From an uncultured Eudoraea sp. (lineage in GTDB: Bacteria; Bacteroidota; Bacteroidia; Flavobacteriales; Flavobacteriaceae): a stretch of 64,000 nucleotides of DNA. The notes under the pieces are model-generated. The model had not been told where the DNA came from and searched no databases. It worked only from the letters and a program-made list of their open reading frames with translations. The stretch is taken from contig CAMYIE010000012.1 in assembly GCA_947258405.1 (NCBI GenBank), positions 62,001 through 126,000 of the forward strand, written 5' to 3'. The position numbers were made by a program, and so were the translations under genes. Positions 19,124 through 27,553 of this stretch are shown here, in pieces; the first letter of the stretch is position 1, and each line of letters starts with the position of its first letter.

Positions 19124-19870
19124 ATGAACCTACATTTGAAAATATGGCGTCAGCAGAATGCAAATTCAAAAGGTAAGATGGTAGATTATCCCATCAGTGG
19201 GGTGGAATCGGATATGTCTTTCCTTGAAATGCTCGACGTATTAAACGAATCTCTCATAAACAAAGGAGAAGAGCCCATTGCCTTTGACCATGACTGCAGA
19301 GAAGGGATTTGTGGCACCTGTTCATTGATGATCAACGGAGAACCGCATGGGCCAGATCGTCTGATCACAGCCTGCCAACTTCATATGAGAAAGTTCAAAG
19401 ACGGCGACACTATCGTTATTGAACCTTTCAGGGCGAAGGCCTTTCCAGTGATCAAAGATCTGATCATAGACAGGACTGCATTTGACAGGATTCAGCAGGC
19501 GGGTGGATATATCTCCGTTAATACTTCCGGAAATACGGTGGATGCCAATGCCATTCCAATCGAAAAGCATAAAGCAGACGAAGCCATGGATGCGGCTACC
19601 TGCATCGGCTGCGGAGCTTGTGTGGCAGCTTGTAAAAATGCAAGTGCCATGCTGTTTACATCAGCCAAGGTATCTCAGTTTTCCCTTTTACCTCAGGGTA
19701 GAGTGGAAGCGACCGAAAGGGTACAGAATATGGTGCGACAGATGGATTTGGAAGGATTCGGGAATTGCACCAATACCGGAGCCTGCGAGGTTGAATGCCC
19801 AAAGGGAATTTCTTTGGAAAATATCGCCAGGATGAACCGCGAATACCTGATGGCTACCTCTAAAGGATAA
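19124..19870 (+). CDS. sdhB: Succinate dehydrogenase iron-sulfur subunit
   Basis: The 248-residue electron-transfer subunit has all its clusters visible: the 2Fe-2S set [15 protein letters not shown] with a downstream ACQ, then [11 protein letters not shown] and [14 protein letters not shown] for the 4Fe-4S and 3Fe-4S clusters. It passes electrons from the SdhA flavin to quinone bound at SdhC. It lies 41 bases after sdhA and is followed 27 bases later by an intrinsic terminator that closes the operon. Confidence 0.97.
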   Translation: MNLHLKIWRQQNANSKGKMVDYPISGVESDMSFLEMLDVLNESLINKGEEPIAFDHDCREGICGTCSLMINGEPHGPDRLITACQLHMRKFKDGDTIVIEPFRAKAFPVIKDLIIDRTAFDRIQQAGGYISVNTSGNTVDANAIPIEKHKADEAMDAATCIGCGACVAACKNASAMLFTSAKVSQFSLLPQGRVEATERVQNMVRQMDLEGFGNCTNTGACEVECPKGISLENIARMNREYLMATSKG

Positions 19871-19897
19871 CCACAAACTACATATAATTCCAACCAG

Positions 19898-19926
19898 GTC
19901 CTGCCATTGAAGGCAGGACATTTTTT
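19898..19926 (+). terminator. Intrinsic terminator of sdhCAB
   Basis: Perfect 8-bp stem GTCCTGCC / GGCAGGAC with a 6-base loop (ATTGAA), followed by A and six Ts. It sits 27 bases after the sdhB stop. Confidence 0.9.
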
Positions 19927-19990
19927 ATAGTCGAAATCTCCAAAAATCGTTGCCGGAGGAATTCCCTACTTTTACTAAATATTGTTTATT

Positions 19991-21148
19991 ATGTCATCAT
20001 CAACGCTTTCTATACGCCCCAAACTGCCCAACTTACCGCAATCTATTTTTACCACCATGAGTGTCATGGCGAAAGAATACGGAGCCATCAACTTATCCCA
20101 GGGTTTTCCGAATTTTGATCCGGACAGGAAATTACTGGAGCTGGCCACAAAGGCTATGCATGATGGTTTTAACCAGTATGCACCCTTAAGTGGTATCTAC
20201 TCCTTAAGGGAGGTGATCTCGGAAAAAATTCACAGCCTGTATTCCAGAGAATACCATCCCGATTCAGAAATAACGATTACCGCAGGTGCCACCCAGGCTA
20301 TTTATACCGCGATAGCGGCCTTTGTCTGGCCAGGTGATGAGGTAATTGTTTTAAAACCAGCTTACGACTGCTATGAACCGGCTATTATTGCTCATGGAGG
20401 ACGCCCTGTCCTCGTTCAAATGGATCCTCATGAACATGAAGTTGACTGGAAGTTGTTCGAGAAGGCGATTGGTGATAAAACCAGAATGGTGATTATCAAT
20501 ACTCCTCATAATCCAAGTGGCAAGACATTTAGTGCCGAAGATATGAAGACACTGGAGCGATACTTGCATAACACAGACATCCTTGTTCTCAGCGATGAGG
20601 TGTATGAACATATTGTTTTCGATAAGGTCAGGCACGAAAGCGCCTCAAGATTTGAAGACTTGGCCTCCAGAAGTCTTATCTGTGCTTCATTCGGAAAAAC
20701 TTTTCATGTAACCGGTTGGAAAATGGGCTATTGTGCAGCCCCAGACCACCTCATGAAGGAATTCCGAAGGGTTCATGAATTCAATGTATTCTGTGCTAAT
20801 CACCCTTTGCAAAGGGCTTTGGCATCCTATCTTAAAACCCCGGACCACTATTTAAACCTGGGACCATTTTTTCAGCAAAAACGGGATCTGTTCCTTTCCG
20901 GTCTTCAGAGTTCGAGATTTAAGTTCAATCCTTCGGAGGGTACCTATTTTCAATTATTGGATTTCTCTGATATTACAGACGAGGGGGATGTGGAATTTGC
21001 CAAACGGCTAACTGTGGAAAAAGGCGTCGCCAGTATACCCATATCTGTGTTTAACAAAGATGGGCAAGATCACGGGTATTTGCGATTCTGTTTTGCCAAG
21101 ACCGAAGATACTATACTCAGGGCAACTGAAATATTAGGCAAGATCTAG
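19991..21148 (+). CDS. PLP-dependent aminotransferase, methionine/kynurenine aminotransferase-like (YbdL-like)
   Basis: The 385-residue class I aminotransferase starts at ATG 19991 (MSSSTLSIRPKLPNL); a TTG three codons upstream is less likely. The PLP lysine lies in ICASFGKTFHVTGWKMGY, and the cofactor-binding Asp/Tyr are in LVLSDEVYEHIVFD. N-terminal INLSQGFPNFDPD is typical of the YbdL/kynurenine aminotransferase branch, which prefers methionine and aromatic amino acids. Substrate is inferred from memory of the family only. Its stop shares the CTAG with the stop of the convergent serine hydrolase. Confidence 0.88.
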   Translation: MSSSTLSIRPKLPNLPQSIFTTMSVMAKEYGAINLSQGFPNFDPDRKLLELATKAMHDGFNQYAPLSGIYSLREVISEKIHSLYSREYHPDSEITITAGATQAIYTAIAAFVWPGDEVIVLKPAYDCYEPAIIAHGGRPVLVQMDPHEHEVDWKLFEKAIGDKTRMVIINTPHNPSGKTFSAEDMKTLERYLHNTDILVLSDEVYEHIVFDKVRHESASRFEDLASRSLICASFGKTFHVTGWKMGYCAAPDHLMKEFRRVHEFNVFCANHPLQRALASYLKTPDHYLNLGPFFQQKRDLFLSGLQSSRFKFNPSEGTYFQLLDFSDITDEGDVEFAKRLTVEKGVASIPISVFNKDGQDHGYLRFCFAKTEDTILRATEILGKI

Positions 21149-22302
21149 TTGACAGCCTGATACAGAAGTTTTAAGAACTCGTCCATTTTTGAAGGTTCCA
21201 TCCAGCGTGTGATGATGACCAATTGCCTTTGCCTGTCGATAACAATATAGTTTCCGCCAAACCCCTGAGCCGAAAAAAGGTTATCGGGTGCGCGTTCCCA
21301 ACGGTCGTCCCCGGGTGTATTGAGCCACCACATAAATCCGTAATTGACGTTGGGTTCAGAAGAAGTAAGTGCCTCGGCTATCCATTCCTCACTGATAATC
21401 TTCTGAGTTTTCCAGCGCCCGTTATTCATAAATAAAAGTCCGAAGCGAGCCATGTCTTCCGCATTGATAAATATTCCAGCTCCTGAATGACCTCCGCCCG
21501 TAACAGACTTCATCTTTATACCATCTACTTCGGTCCAGGCATGGTCATAGCCAAACCACCTCCAGGTAGTAGAGGCTCCAATAGGATCCATAAGATGTTC
21601 TTTGAGCACTTTTGGCAAAGGGTTGCGCCATACTTGAGTAAGGGAATATGCAAGTACGTTAACCCGAACATCGTTATATTCCATAACCGTGCCCGGAGTT
21701 TTTAATTCCCTGTACTTCCAGTCATCGAGGCTTCCTTTCCGTGGTGGTCTGTCTGCCCAGTCTTTTATGCCCCATAATTCACCCGACCAGTCTGAGTTTT
21801 GCTGTAGCAAGTGTTTCCAACGGATCTGGCTGTTGTGAGGACCCTGAAAAGTTCCATCCCATATATAATCGGCCAGCAGATCATTAGCGCTGCCGATAAG
21901 CTTTCGGTCCACCGCCAGGCCTGCTACCGTTGAAAGGAAACTCTTGGTAACGCTAAAGGTCATGTCGACCCGCTGCGTATCGCCCCAGCTACCGATCATA
22001 TATCCATTTTTAAGTATCATGCCTGCCGGGCCACCTCGTTTCTTTGTAGGGCCCAGTATCTCATGAAATGGTTCGCGGGTAAATCCTTTTAATATGGCTA
22101 TACGCAGGTCTCGGGATCCTGAATATTCATTTTCAAGAGCAAATTGGACTGCCCGATCCAGCTGTTCTTTATCTACATTAAATTCTTCGGGGGTACGTAC
22201 TTCCCAATCGGTGTTTCGATCTGGAAAATAAATGGATTGAGAAAATCCTTGAAGTGAACATAGGCAAATACTAAAATATATAAGAAGTTTCCCAGGAGTC
22301 AT
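21145..22302 (-). CDS. Exported serine hydrolase, beta-lactamase class C family
   Basis: The 385-residue protein has a signal peptide (MTPGKLLIYFSICLCSLQGFSQ, cited in part) and the class C/D-peptidase fold. The nucleophile motif SxxK is SVTKSFLS, a Tyr-containing second motif is MEYNDVRVN, and a GG-rich C-terminal motif is QGFGGNYIVID. These proteins are mostly esterases or peptidases of unknown substrate, and there is no reason to call it an antibiotic resistance gene. It is exported to the periplasm or outside. It has no operon partner: the GNAT gene upstream ends at 22320, 18 bases before it, so the two may share a transcript. Confidence 0.88.
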   Translation of the reverse strand: MTPGKLLIYFSICLCSLQGFSQSIYFPDRNTDWEVRTPEEFNVDKEQLDRAVQFALENEYSGSRDLRIAILKGFTREPFHEILGPTKKRGGPAGMILKNGYMIGSWGDTQRVDMTFSVTKSFLSTVAGLAVDRKLIGSANDLLADYIWDGTFQGPHNSQIRWKHLLQQNSDWSGELWGIKDWADRPPRKGSLDDWKYRELKTPGTVMEYNDVRVNVLAYSLTQVWRNPLPKVLKEHLMDPIGASTTWRWFGYDHAWTEVDGIKMKSVTGGGHSGAGIFINAEDMARFGLLFMNNGRWKTQKIISEEWIAEALTSSEPNVNYGFMWWLNTPGDDRWERAPDNLFSAQGFGGNYIVIDRQRQLVIITRWMEPSKMDEFLKLLYQAVN

Positions 22303-22319
22303 AGCGTGTATATTTGGCG

Positions 22320-22844
22320 CTACAATTTAGGGATATCCAACCGCATTAACCAATCGGTTTGTTTATCTTTTCCAATATAAAAAGCGTGTTTCCTGAATTT
22401 TATAAAACCCAGTTTTTGGTAAAATCGGATCGCAGGCTGGTTTTCTTCCCAAACACCCAACCAGAGATACTCTGTTCCGGTTTTTTGTGCAAAATAGATG
22501 ATTTGAGCCATTATCCAGTTTCCGATTTTCAATCCCTGATACTCTCTTCGCACATAAAAACGTTCTAATTCGAGTGAGTCAGTGTCGGCTATGTCTGTTT
22601 GGGATGCCGCCCGATTTACTTTGAAATAGGCTACGGTTTTTCCTTCATTATAGACCAAATAATAAGAGAGCTCACTATTTTTCAATTCATTTTCGATCTT
22701 AGTCTTGTCGAAAGCGGTCTCTAAATATGAATGAAAATCCTTAGGGTCATTGAGGTGTTCAAAGGTATCTCTAAATGTCGATCTGGAAATCTCCACTAGT
22801 ACATCGAGCTGGTCCGTTGTACATTTTAAAAGGCTAAGTTCCAT
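22320..22844 (-). CDS. GNAT-family N-acetyltransferase
   Basis: The 174-residue protein has the acetyl-CoA-binding motif A of the GNAT fold: LERFYVRREYQGLKIGNWIM, with the R/Q-x-x-G-x-G/A-type turn, followed by AQIIYFAQKTGTEYLWLGVW and the motif B NQPAIRFYQKLGFIKF. The last pattern is the most diagnostic. It is likely to acetylate a small molecule or protein amine; the target is unknown. It lies upstream of the serine hydrolase (18 bases) and could be transcribed with it. Confidence 0.9.
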   Translation of the reverse strand: MELSLLKCTTDQLDVLVEISRSTFRDTFEHLNDPKDFHSYLETAFDKTKIENELKNSELSYYLVYNEGKTVAYFKVNRAASQTDIADTDSLELERFYVRREYQGLKIGNWIMAQIIYFAQKTGTEYLWLGVWEENQPAIRFYQKLGFIKFRKHAFYIGKDKQTDWLMRLDIPKL

Positions 22845-22941
22845 ACTGATTCTTTTACCGAAATTTAATAAAAGATTCTTTCTTCAGTATACTGGCTAAG
22901 CTCGGTTTTTGCTTGTATTTATGTTGTCTTTTTATGCCAGG

Positions 22942-22972
22942 AAATAAAAAAAGCAAACTATAAAGTTTGCTT
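22942..22972 (-). terminator. Intrinsic terminator, minus strand, after the small ORF
   Basis: Perfect 9-bp stem AAGCAAACT / AGTTTGCTT with a 4-base loop. On the minus strand it is followed by a T run (TTTTTTTATTTCC after the stem). It lies 25 bases after the stop of the 35-codon ORF at 22998-23105. Confidence 0.8.
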
Positions 22973-22997
22973 GTACTAATTGTCAGGTTGTGTTTGC

Positions 22998-23105
22998 TTA
23001 CAGCATAAAGAGTTTTCTAGCCAACATTATGATTCCACTCAGGAATTCATTTCTGTAAATCTGAACTTCTTCTTCAACTGGCGTATGGTCTATCTGGGCT
23101 TCCAT
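22998..23105 (-). CDS. Possible small protein, 35 residues, unrecognised
   Basis: This is an ATG-started open frame of 35 codons in the 412-base spacer between the GNAT gene and scoB. The translation is MEAQIDHTPVEEEVQIYRNE followed by FLSGIIMLARKLFML: an acidic first half and a hydrophobic, basic-tailed second half, as in a membrane-associated peptide. A strong minus-strand terminator follows after 25 bases, which supports transcription of this strand. The remaining spacer (23106-23256) holds no recognised gene and no exact -7 box. I cannot name a family. Confidence 0.4.
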   Translation of the reverse strand: MEAQIDHTPVEEEVQIYRNEFLSGIIMLARKLFML

Positions 23106-23256
23106 AGCGATTACGTATTTATAGGTTAAATGGGGTTAAAAAAATTAAGGAAATAAATATAGGATATAATAACGTATCAATCAATGGATTGTTGTGAAGA
23201 TTTCAAAAACTGTGGTGAAAATTCAAAAGGGGTGTCGTTCGTCGATAAAACCAAAA

Positions 23257-23910
23257 TCAGATCTCCATCTCGGGAACCTCATCCGGAACGATCAGTTTAC
23301 CTTCGGTAGCCTCTTTGATCGCTTCAACACTAATCCCCGGAGCTCTTTCCAACAACTTAAAACCTTCATCGGTTATTTCGAGTACAGCCAGGTTAGAAAC
23401 GATTTTCTTTACACAACCAACACCGGTTAAAGGGAGTGTACAGCGTTTAAGTAATTTAGATTTACCCGCCTTATTGGTATGCATCATGGCAACGATTATA
23501 TTTTCGGCAGAGGCCACAAGATCCATAGCTCCACCCATCCCCTTCACCATTTTTCCAGGTATCTTCCAGTTTGCGATATCTCCGTTTTCTGACACTTCCA
23601 TAGCCCCCAGTATGGTGAGATCTACATGTTGTCCGCGGATCATTCCAAAGCTGGTGGCAGAATCAAAAAAAGAGGCTCCCGGTAAGGTGGTGATGGTTTG
23701 TTTGCCTGCATTAATAATGTCGGGGTCTTCTTCGCCTTCATAAGGGAAAGGTCCCATTCCTAAAACGCCGTTCTCACTTTGAAATTCAACACTGATATCG
23801 GATCGCACAAAGTTGGCAACCAAAGTGGGAATACCAATTCCGAGATTTACGTAGTAACCGTCTTTAACCTCGCGGGCAATCCTTTTTGCTATTCCATTCT
23901 TATCCAGCAT
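23257..23910 (-). CDS. scoB: Succinyl-CoA:3-ketoacid CoA-transferase subunit B
   Basis: The 217-residue beta subunit of a 3-oxoacid CoA-transferase contains the catalytic Glu in SENGVLGMGPFPYEGEED. Other family pieces are GYYVNLGIGIPTLVANFV and HTNKAGKSKLLKRCTLPLTG. With ScoA it moves CoA from succinyl-CoA to acetoacetate, or the equivalent acyl acceptor, in ketone body or branched-chain degradation. Its ATG overlaps the scoA stop (TGATG), showing translational coupling. No further ketone-body genes are nearby. Confidence 0.94.
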   Translation of the reverse strand: MLDKNGIAKRIAREVKDGYYVNLGIGIPTLVANFVRSDISVEFQSENGVLGMGPFPYEGEEDPDIINAGKQTITTLPGASFFDSATSFGMIRGQHVDLTILGAMEVSENGDIANWKIPGKMVKGMGGAMDLVASAENIIVAMMHTNKAGKSKLLKRCTLPLTGVGCVKKIVSNLAVLEITDEGFKLLERAPGISVEAIKEATEGKLIVPDEVPEMEI

Positions 23911-24611
23911 CAGTCTCGTTTTCTTACCGTCCGTTGTTCAATTCTTTTTTCGTAATGTGGTCCCTGGAAAATCCTCTGTACGAAGATCCCCGGAATATGA
24001 ATCTCATTTGGATCCAGACTGCCGGCAGGAAGCAATTCTTCGACCTCAGCAACTGTAATTCCCGAAGCCCCGCACATACAAGGGTTAAAATTCCTTGCTG
24101 TACCCTTAAATACCAGATTTCCGGCTTCATCGCCCTTCCATGCTTTTACAAAGGAAAAGTCGGAATTATAAGCATATTCCAACACGTACATCTTACCATT
24201 AAACTCCCTGGTTTCCTTGCCCTCGGCTACCTCAGTGCCATAGCCGGCAGGTGTATAAATAGCCGGAAAACCTGCTTGGGCAGCCCTGCATTTCTCGGCA
24301 AGTGTTCCCTGAGGGGTTAATTCCACATCGAGTTCCCCGCTAAGCATCTGACGTTCGAACTCATCGTTCTCTCCTACATACGATGAGATCATTTTGCGGA
24401 TCTGTTTTTTTTGTAAAAGAAGGCCAAGGCCAAAATCATCAACTCCGGCATTATTGCTGATACAGGTGATATCCTTTATCCCAAGACGTACCAGCTCGGC
24501 AATGGCATTTTCCGGTATCCCGCAAAGGCCGAACCCCCCAAGCATAAAAGTCATGCCATCCTGCACTCCGCGCAGTGCTTCCTGTGCATCGGCCACCGTT
24601 TTCCTTATCAT
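23910..24611 (-). CDS. scoA: Succinyl-CoA:3-ketoacid CoA-transferase subunit A
   Basis: The 233-residue alpha subunit has the glycine-rich CoA-binding motif MLGGFGLCGIPENAIAELV and the family segment ISSYVGENDEFERQMLSGEL. The C-terminal part includes FNPCMCGASGITVAEVEELL. It forms the heteromeric transferase with ScoB, which begins inside its stop codon. The upstream spacer (24612-24725) shows no clear promoter box. Function as an acetoacetate transferase is the family default and is not proven here. Confidence 0.94.
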   Translation of the reverse strand: MIRKTVADAQEALRGVQDGMTFMLGGFGLCGIPENAIAELVRLGIKDITCISNNAGVDDFGLGLLLQKKQIRKMISSYVGENDEFERQMLSGELDVELTPQGTLAEKCRAAQAGFPAIYTPAGYGTEVAEGKETREFNGKMYVLEYAYNSDFSFVKAWKGDEAGNLVFKGTARNFNPCMCGASGITVAEVEELLPAGSLDPNEIHIPGIFVQRIFQGPHYEKRIEQRTVRKRD

Positions 24612-24725
24612 ATGATACAGATTCTGCTACAAAAGAAAAGGCTTTTGAAGCGTTGCCACTAATTTACACTATTAGCGTGAAAATGTGAAGGTAAAAATAG
24701 TTGAGTTCTTGCCGATCCTCTGTCT

Positions 24726-27068
24726 TTAAAAGTCGAGATCATCCAGATCATCATCCAGGTCGGGCAGGTTTTCCGTTTCTTCCTGAATCTTTGTACAATT
24801 CACATTGATCGACAAGTTTTCCGGTTCCACAAACTCTCCTTGAGAAACGCCGAGATCCTCATCGGCATAATTCATCTTCATATAAAGACCCCAGATCGGA
24901 AGTGCCATAGAGGCTCCCTGCCCATAAACTATACTCCTGAAGTGGGTGGCCCGTTCCTCCCCGCCTACCCATACGCCTGTCACCAGGTTAGGAACCATGC
25001 CCATGAACCAGCCATCGCTCTGGTTTTGCGTTGTACCGGTCTTACCGGCAATCGGGTTGGTAAAACCATAGGGATATCCGGTAATAATCTCTTTATATAC
25101 CCTTTGTTCTTTCAGGCTACTATGGCGCAAACGCATCCCGGATCCACTTTGAGTAACCCCTTCCATAAGATTTACCATAGCATAGGCCACATCTTTATTA
25201 AGGACGTCATTTGTTTCGGGGACATATTCGTAGAGCACGGTGCCATTCTTGTCTTCTATCCGTGTCACCATTACCGGTTTCACATAGACCCCCTGATTGG
25301 CAAAAGTACCATATGCTCCAACCATCTCATAGACATTAAAATCTGGCGTGCCCAGTGCAATCGAAGGAACTTCCGGGATTTCTTTAGAAAAGCCCAGTTT
25401 TTTAACGATCGATACCACTGGTTTTGGCCCGATGCGATCAATGAGTTGCGCGGTCACCGAATTGACAGAATTGGCAAGAGCATGTTTCAGGGTGTACATA
25501 TTGCCTGAATATTTTCCATTTGAGTTCTTCGGGCACCAGGGTTCCGGGTTACCATGTTTGTTTGCCTCTATACAATACTGGCTGTCGGGTAAAGCATCAC
25601 AAGGTGAAAGGCGCAATTGATCTATCGCTGCCGCATAGACAAAAGGTTTAAATGTAGATCCGGCCTGGCGCGCGCCCTGTATAACGTTGTCGTACTGAAA
25701 ATGTTTGTAGTTTAATCCCCCCACCCATGCTTTCACATGACCGGTTTGGGGTTCCATTGACATCATGGCTGCCCTAAGAAAAGTTTTGTAGTACCTTATC
25801 GAATCCAATGGGGTCAATATGGTGTCTTTTTCTCTGGTTTCGCTCTCCCAATCGAAAACGGTCATTTCGGTTTTTTCATTGAAAGAAGCCCGGATCTCCT
25901 CTTCTGACGCTCCTGCCCTTTTCATCGCCCTCCAGCGCTCCGAGGTTTTCATGGCTCTTTCCATGATCGATTTAATTTCAGATCGTTCGAGTTCCAGAAA
26001 TGGGGTGGTGGGATTTCTCTGGGGGGTATTCTGAACGAAAAATTCGGCTTGAAGTCGTTTCATATGTTCCGCCACAGCTTTTTCTGCATTGGCCTGCATC
26101 CGCGAATCGATCGTTGTGTAGATCTTAAGTCCGTCTAAATACATATTCCATTTCCCTTCATCTCCATTTTCTTCGATCTTCGGATTCTCCTGAATCCATC
26201 TTTTTAGATAACGCTGAAGGTACATCCTGAAATAAGTGGCCAGTCCTTCTCTATGTGATTCAGGGCTGAAATTGATATCCATTTTCAATCCCAGTAATGA
26301 ATCTCGCTGAGCCTCAGTGATAAAATCATACTTGGCCATCTGACCCAGAACCGTATTCCTTCGATTTAATACCAGTTCACTGCGTCTGATCGGGTTATAC
26401 AGTGAAGAGTTTTTTAGCATCCCCACCAGGACGGCCGACTCTTCGGTTTTAAGCGTATTGGGTTCTTTCCCGAAATAGATACGTGCCGCAGATCTGATCC
26501 CATCCGCATTGTAACCAAAATCGTATTCGTTGAGATACATCGACATGATCTCTTCCTTGGTATATTGTCGCTCCAGCCTGATGGCGATTACCCACTCTTT
26601 AATCTTCTGTATGATTCTGCCAAATACCCCACCTGATGGTCTTTTGGTAAACAGGAGTTTAGAAAGTTGTTGAGGGATGGTGCTGGCCCCGCCTCTTTTT
26701 CCTAAAAATATCATTGCTCTAAGGGTACCCCTGGCGTCGATCCCCGAATGTTCGTAGTAGCGAACATCCTCAGTGGCGACCAGAGCATTCACCAGATTTT
26801 GAGGAAGTTCCTCGAAGGGGACCCAGGTCCTGTTGTCTTCGAGGTAGAGTTTCCCAAGGGTTTCTCCATCGGACGAGATGATTTCTGTAGCCAGGTTAGT
26901 TTGTGGATTTTCAAGGCGCTCGAAAGTGGGCATCTCCCCAAATACGCCCCAAGACGCCAACACAAATAGGAGCAGGACGGCAATTACCCCTGCACCGAAC
27001 AGTATCCAGAAACCCTTTATAAAAGGATAAAAAATGCCCCTTTTCGCAGTCGTTTTCTTCTTAGCCAT
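24726..27068 (-). CDS. Penicillin-binding protein 1A (bifunctional transglycosylase/transpeptidase)
   Basis: The 780-residue class A PBP has an N-terminal membrane anchor (about 15-40), a GT51 transglycosylase domain (ATEDVRYYEHSGID, GGASTIPQQLSKLLF) and a transpeptidase domain (SxxK in AGSTFKPFVYAA; SVN; KTGTTQNQSDGWFMG). It polymerises and cross-links peptidoglycan in the periplasm. It overlaps the gldH stop by one base, so it is the last gene of a ricT-gldH-PBP1A operon. Flavobacterial genomes often keep this order (from memory). Confidence 0.95.
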   Translation of the reverse strand: MAKKKTTAKRGIFYPFIKGFWILFGAGVIAVLLLFVLASWGVFGEMPTFERLENPQTNLATEIISSDGETLGKLYLEDNRTWVPFEELPQNLVNALVATEDVRYYEHSGIDARGTLRAMIFLGKRGGASTIPQQLSKLLFTKRPSGGVFGRIIQKIKEWVIAIRLERQYTKEEIMSMYLNEYDFGYNADGIRSAARIYFGKEPNTLKTEESAVLVGMLKNSSLYNPIRRSELVLNRRNTVLGQMAKYDFITEAQRDSLLGLKMDINFSPESHREGLATYFRMYLQRYLKRWIQENPKIEENGDEGKWNMYLDGLKIYTTIDSRMQANAEKAVAEHMKRLQAEFFVQNTPQRNPTTPFLELERSEIKSIMERAMKTSERWRAMKRAGASEEEIRASFNEKTEMTVFDWESETREKDTILTPLDSIRYYKTFLRAAMMSMEPQTGHVKAWVGGLNYKHFQYDNVIQGARQAGSTFKPFVYAAAIDQLRLSPCDALPDSQYCIEANKHGNPEPWCPKNSNGKYSGNMYTLKHALANSVNSVTAQLIDRIGPKPVVSIVKKLGFSKEIPEVPSIALGTPDFNVYEMVGAYGTFANQGVYVKPVMVTRIEDKNGTVLYEYVPETNDVLNKDVAYAMVNLMEGVTQSGSGMRLRHSSLKEQRVYKEIITGYPYGFTNPIAGKTGTTQNQSDGWFMGMVPNLVTGVWVGGEERATHFRSIVYGQGASMALPIWGLYMKMNYADEDLGVSQGEFVEPENLSINVNCTKIQEETENLPDLDDDLDDLDF

Positions 27069-27553
27069 TATTCTTCCCGTCGTTCAATCTCAATACCAAC
27101 GTCGGTTATGCCTTTTAAATTGTTTAAACCTTCTACCTGTCCGGTTTGTCTCATAGCATGAACAAGTTGTATTGTATATACGCCCGGATTGGAAAAAACG
27201 ATGTTTTCCTTATACCAAAGTTTGTTTTCGATAACACTTCCATATCCCTTCCCCAGCCATCGGCCATCGGGGAGCGCCATTTCATATTCCAGGGTGTCTC
27301 TGATTATTTGATCATCGGGTGTCTGGATATCTGCTATTAAAAAAAGGTTGCTGAAAGGAAAGGTATTGTCGTTCCTCACCATAATGAAAACGTTGTAGGG
27401 CTGGATGGAATCCAGGGAACTCACTTCAAATTTCTTTACGTCGTCTTTGTTCCATGCTCCGTTGGTGGTCGCTTTGTAATCCGAGTATACCAATGCCTCA
27501 TTACAACCTGTGGCAATCAGCAATATTATGGAAAAACAAAATCTGCTAAACAT
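27068..27553 (-). CDS. gldH: Gliding motility lipoprotein GldH
   Basis: The 161-residue protein starts at ATG 27553 with a lipoprotein signal (MFSRFCFSIILLIATGC, lipobox ATGC). The longer ORF has an extra N-terminus that would run inside ricT, so this start is preferred. The mature start, NEALVYSDYKATTNGAWNKD, and NVFIMVRNDNTFPFSNLFL match GldH, one of the lipoproteins needed for Bacteroidota gliding and type IX secretion. The gene starts eight bases inside the end of ricT and its stop overlaps the PBP1A ATG. Confidence 0.9.
   Translation of the reverse strand: MFSRFCFSIILLIATGCNEALVYSDYKATTNGAWNKDDVKKFEVSSLDSIQPYNVFIMVRNDNTFPFSNLFLIADIQTPDDQIIRDTLEYEMALPDGRWLGKGYGSVIENKLWYKENIVFSNPGVYTIQLVHAMRQTGQVEGLNNLKGITDVGIEIERREE

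Noticed and set aside
21145-22302. Antibiotic-resistance beta-lactamase
   Set aside because: The class C fold is shared by many esterases and peptidases; context and motif variants do not support resistance.
24840-25508. 222-codon ORF antisense to the PBP1A gene
   Set aside because: Shadow frame, with no signal peptide, motif or start context.
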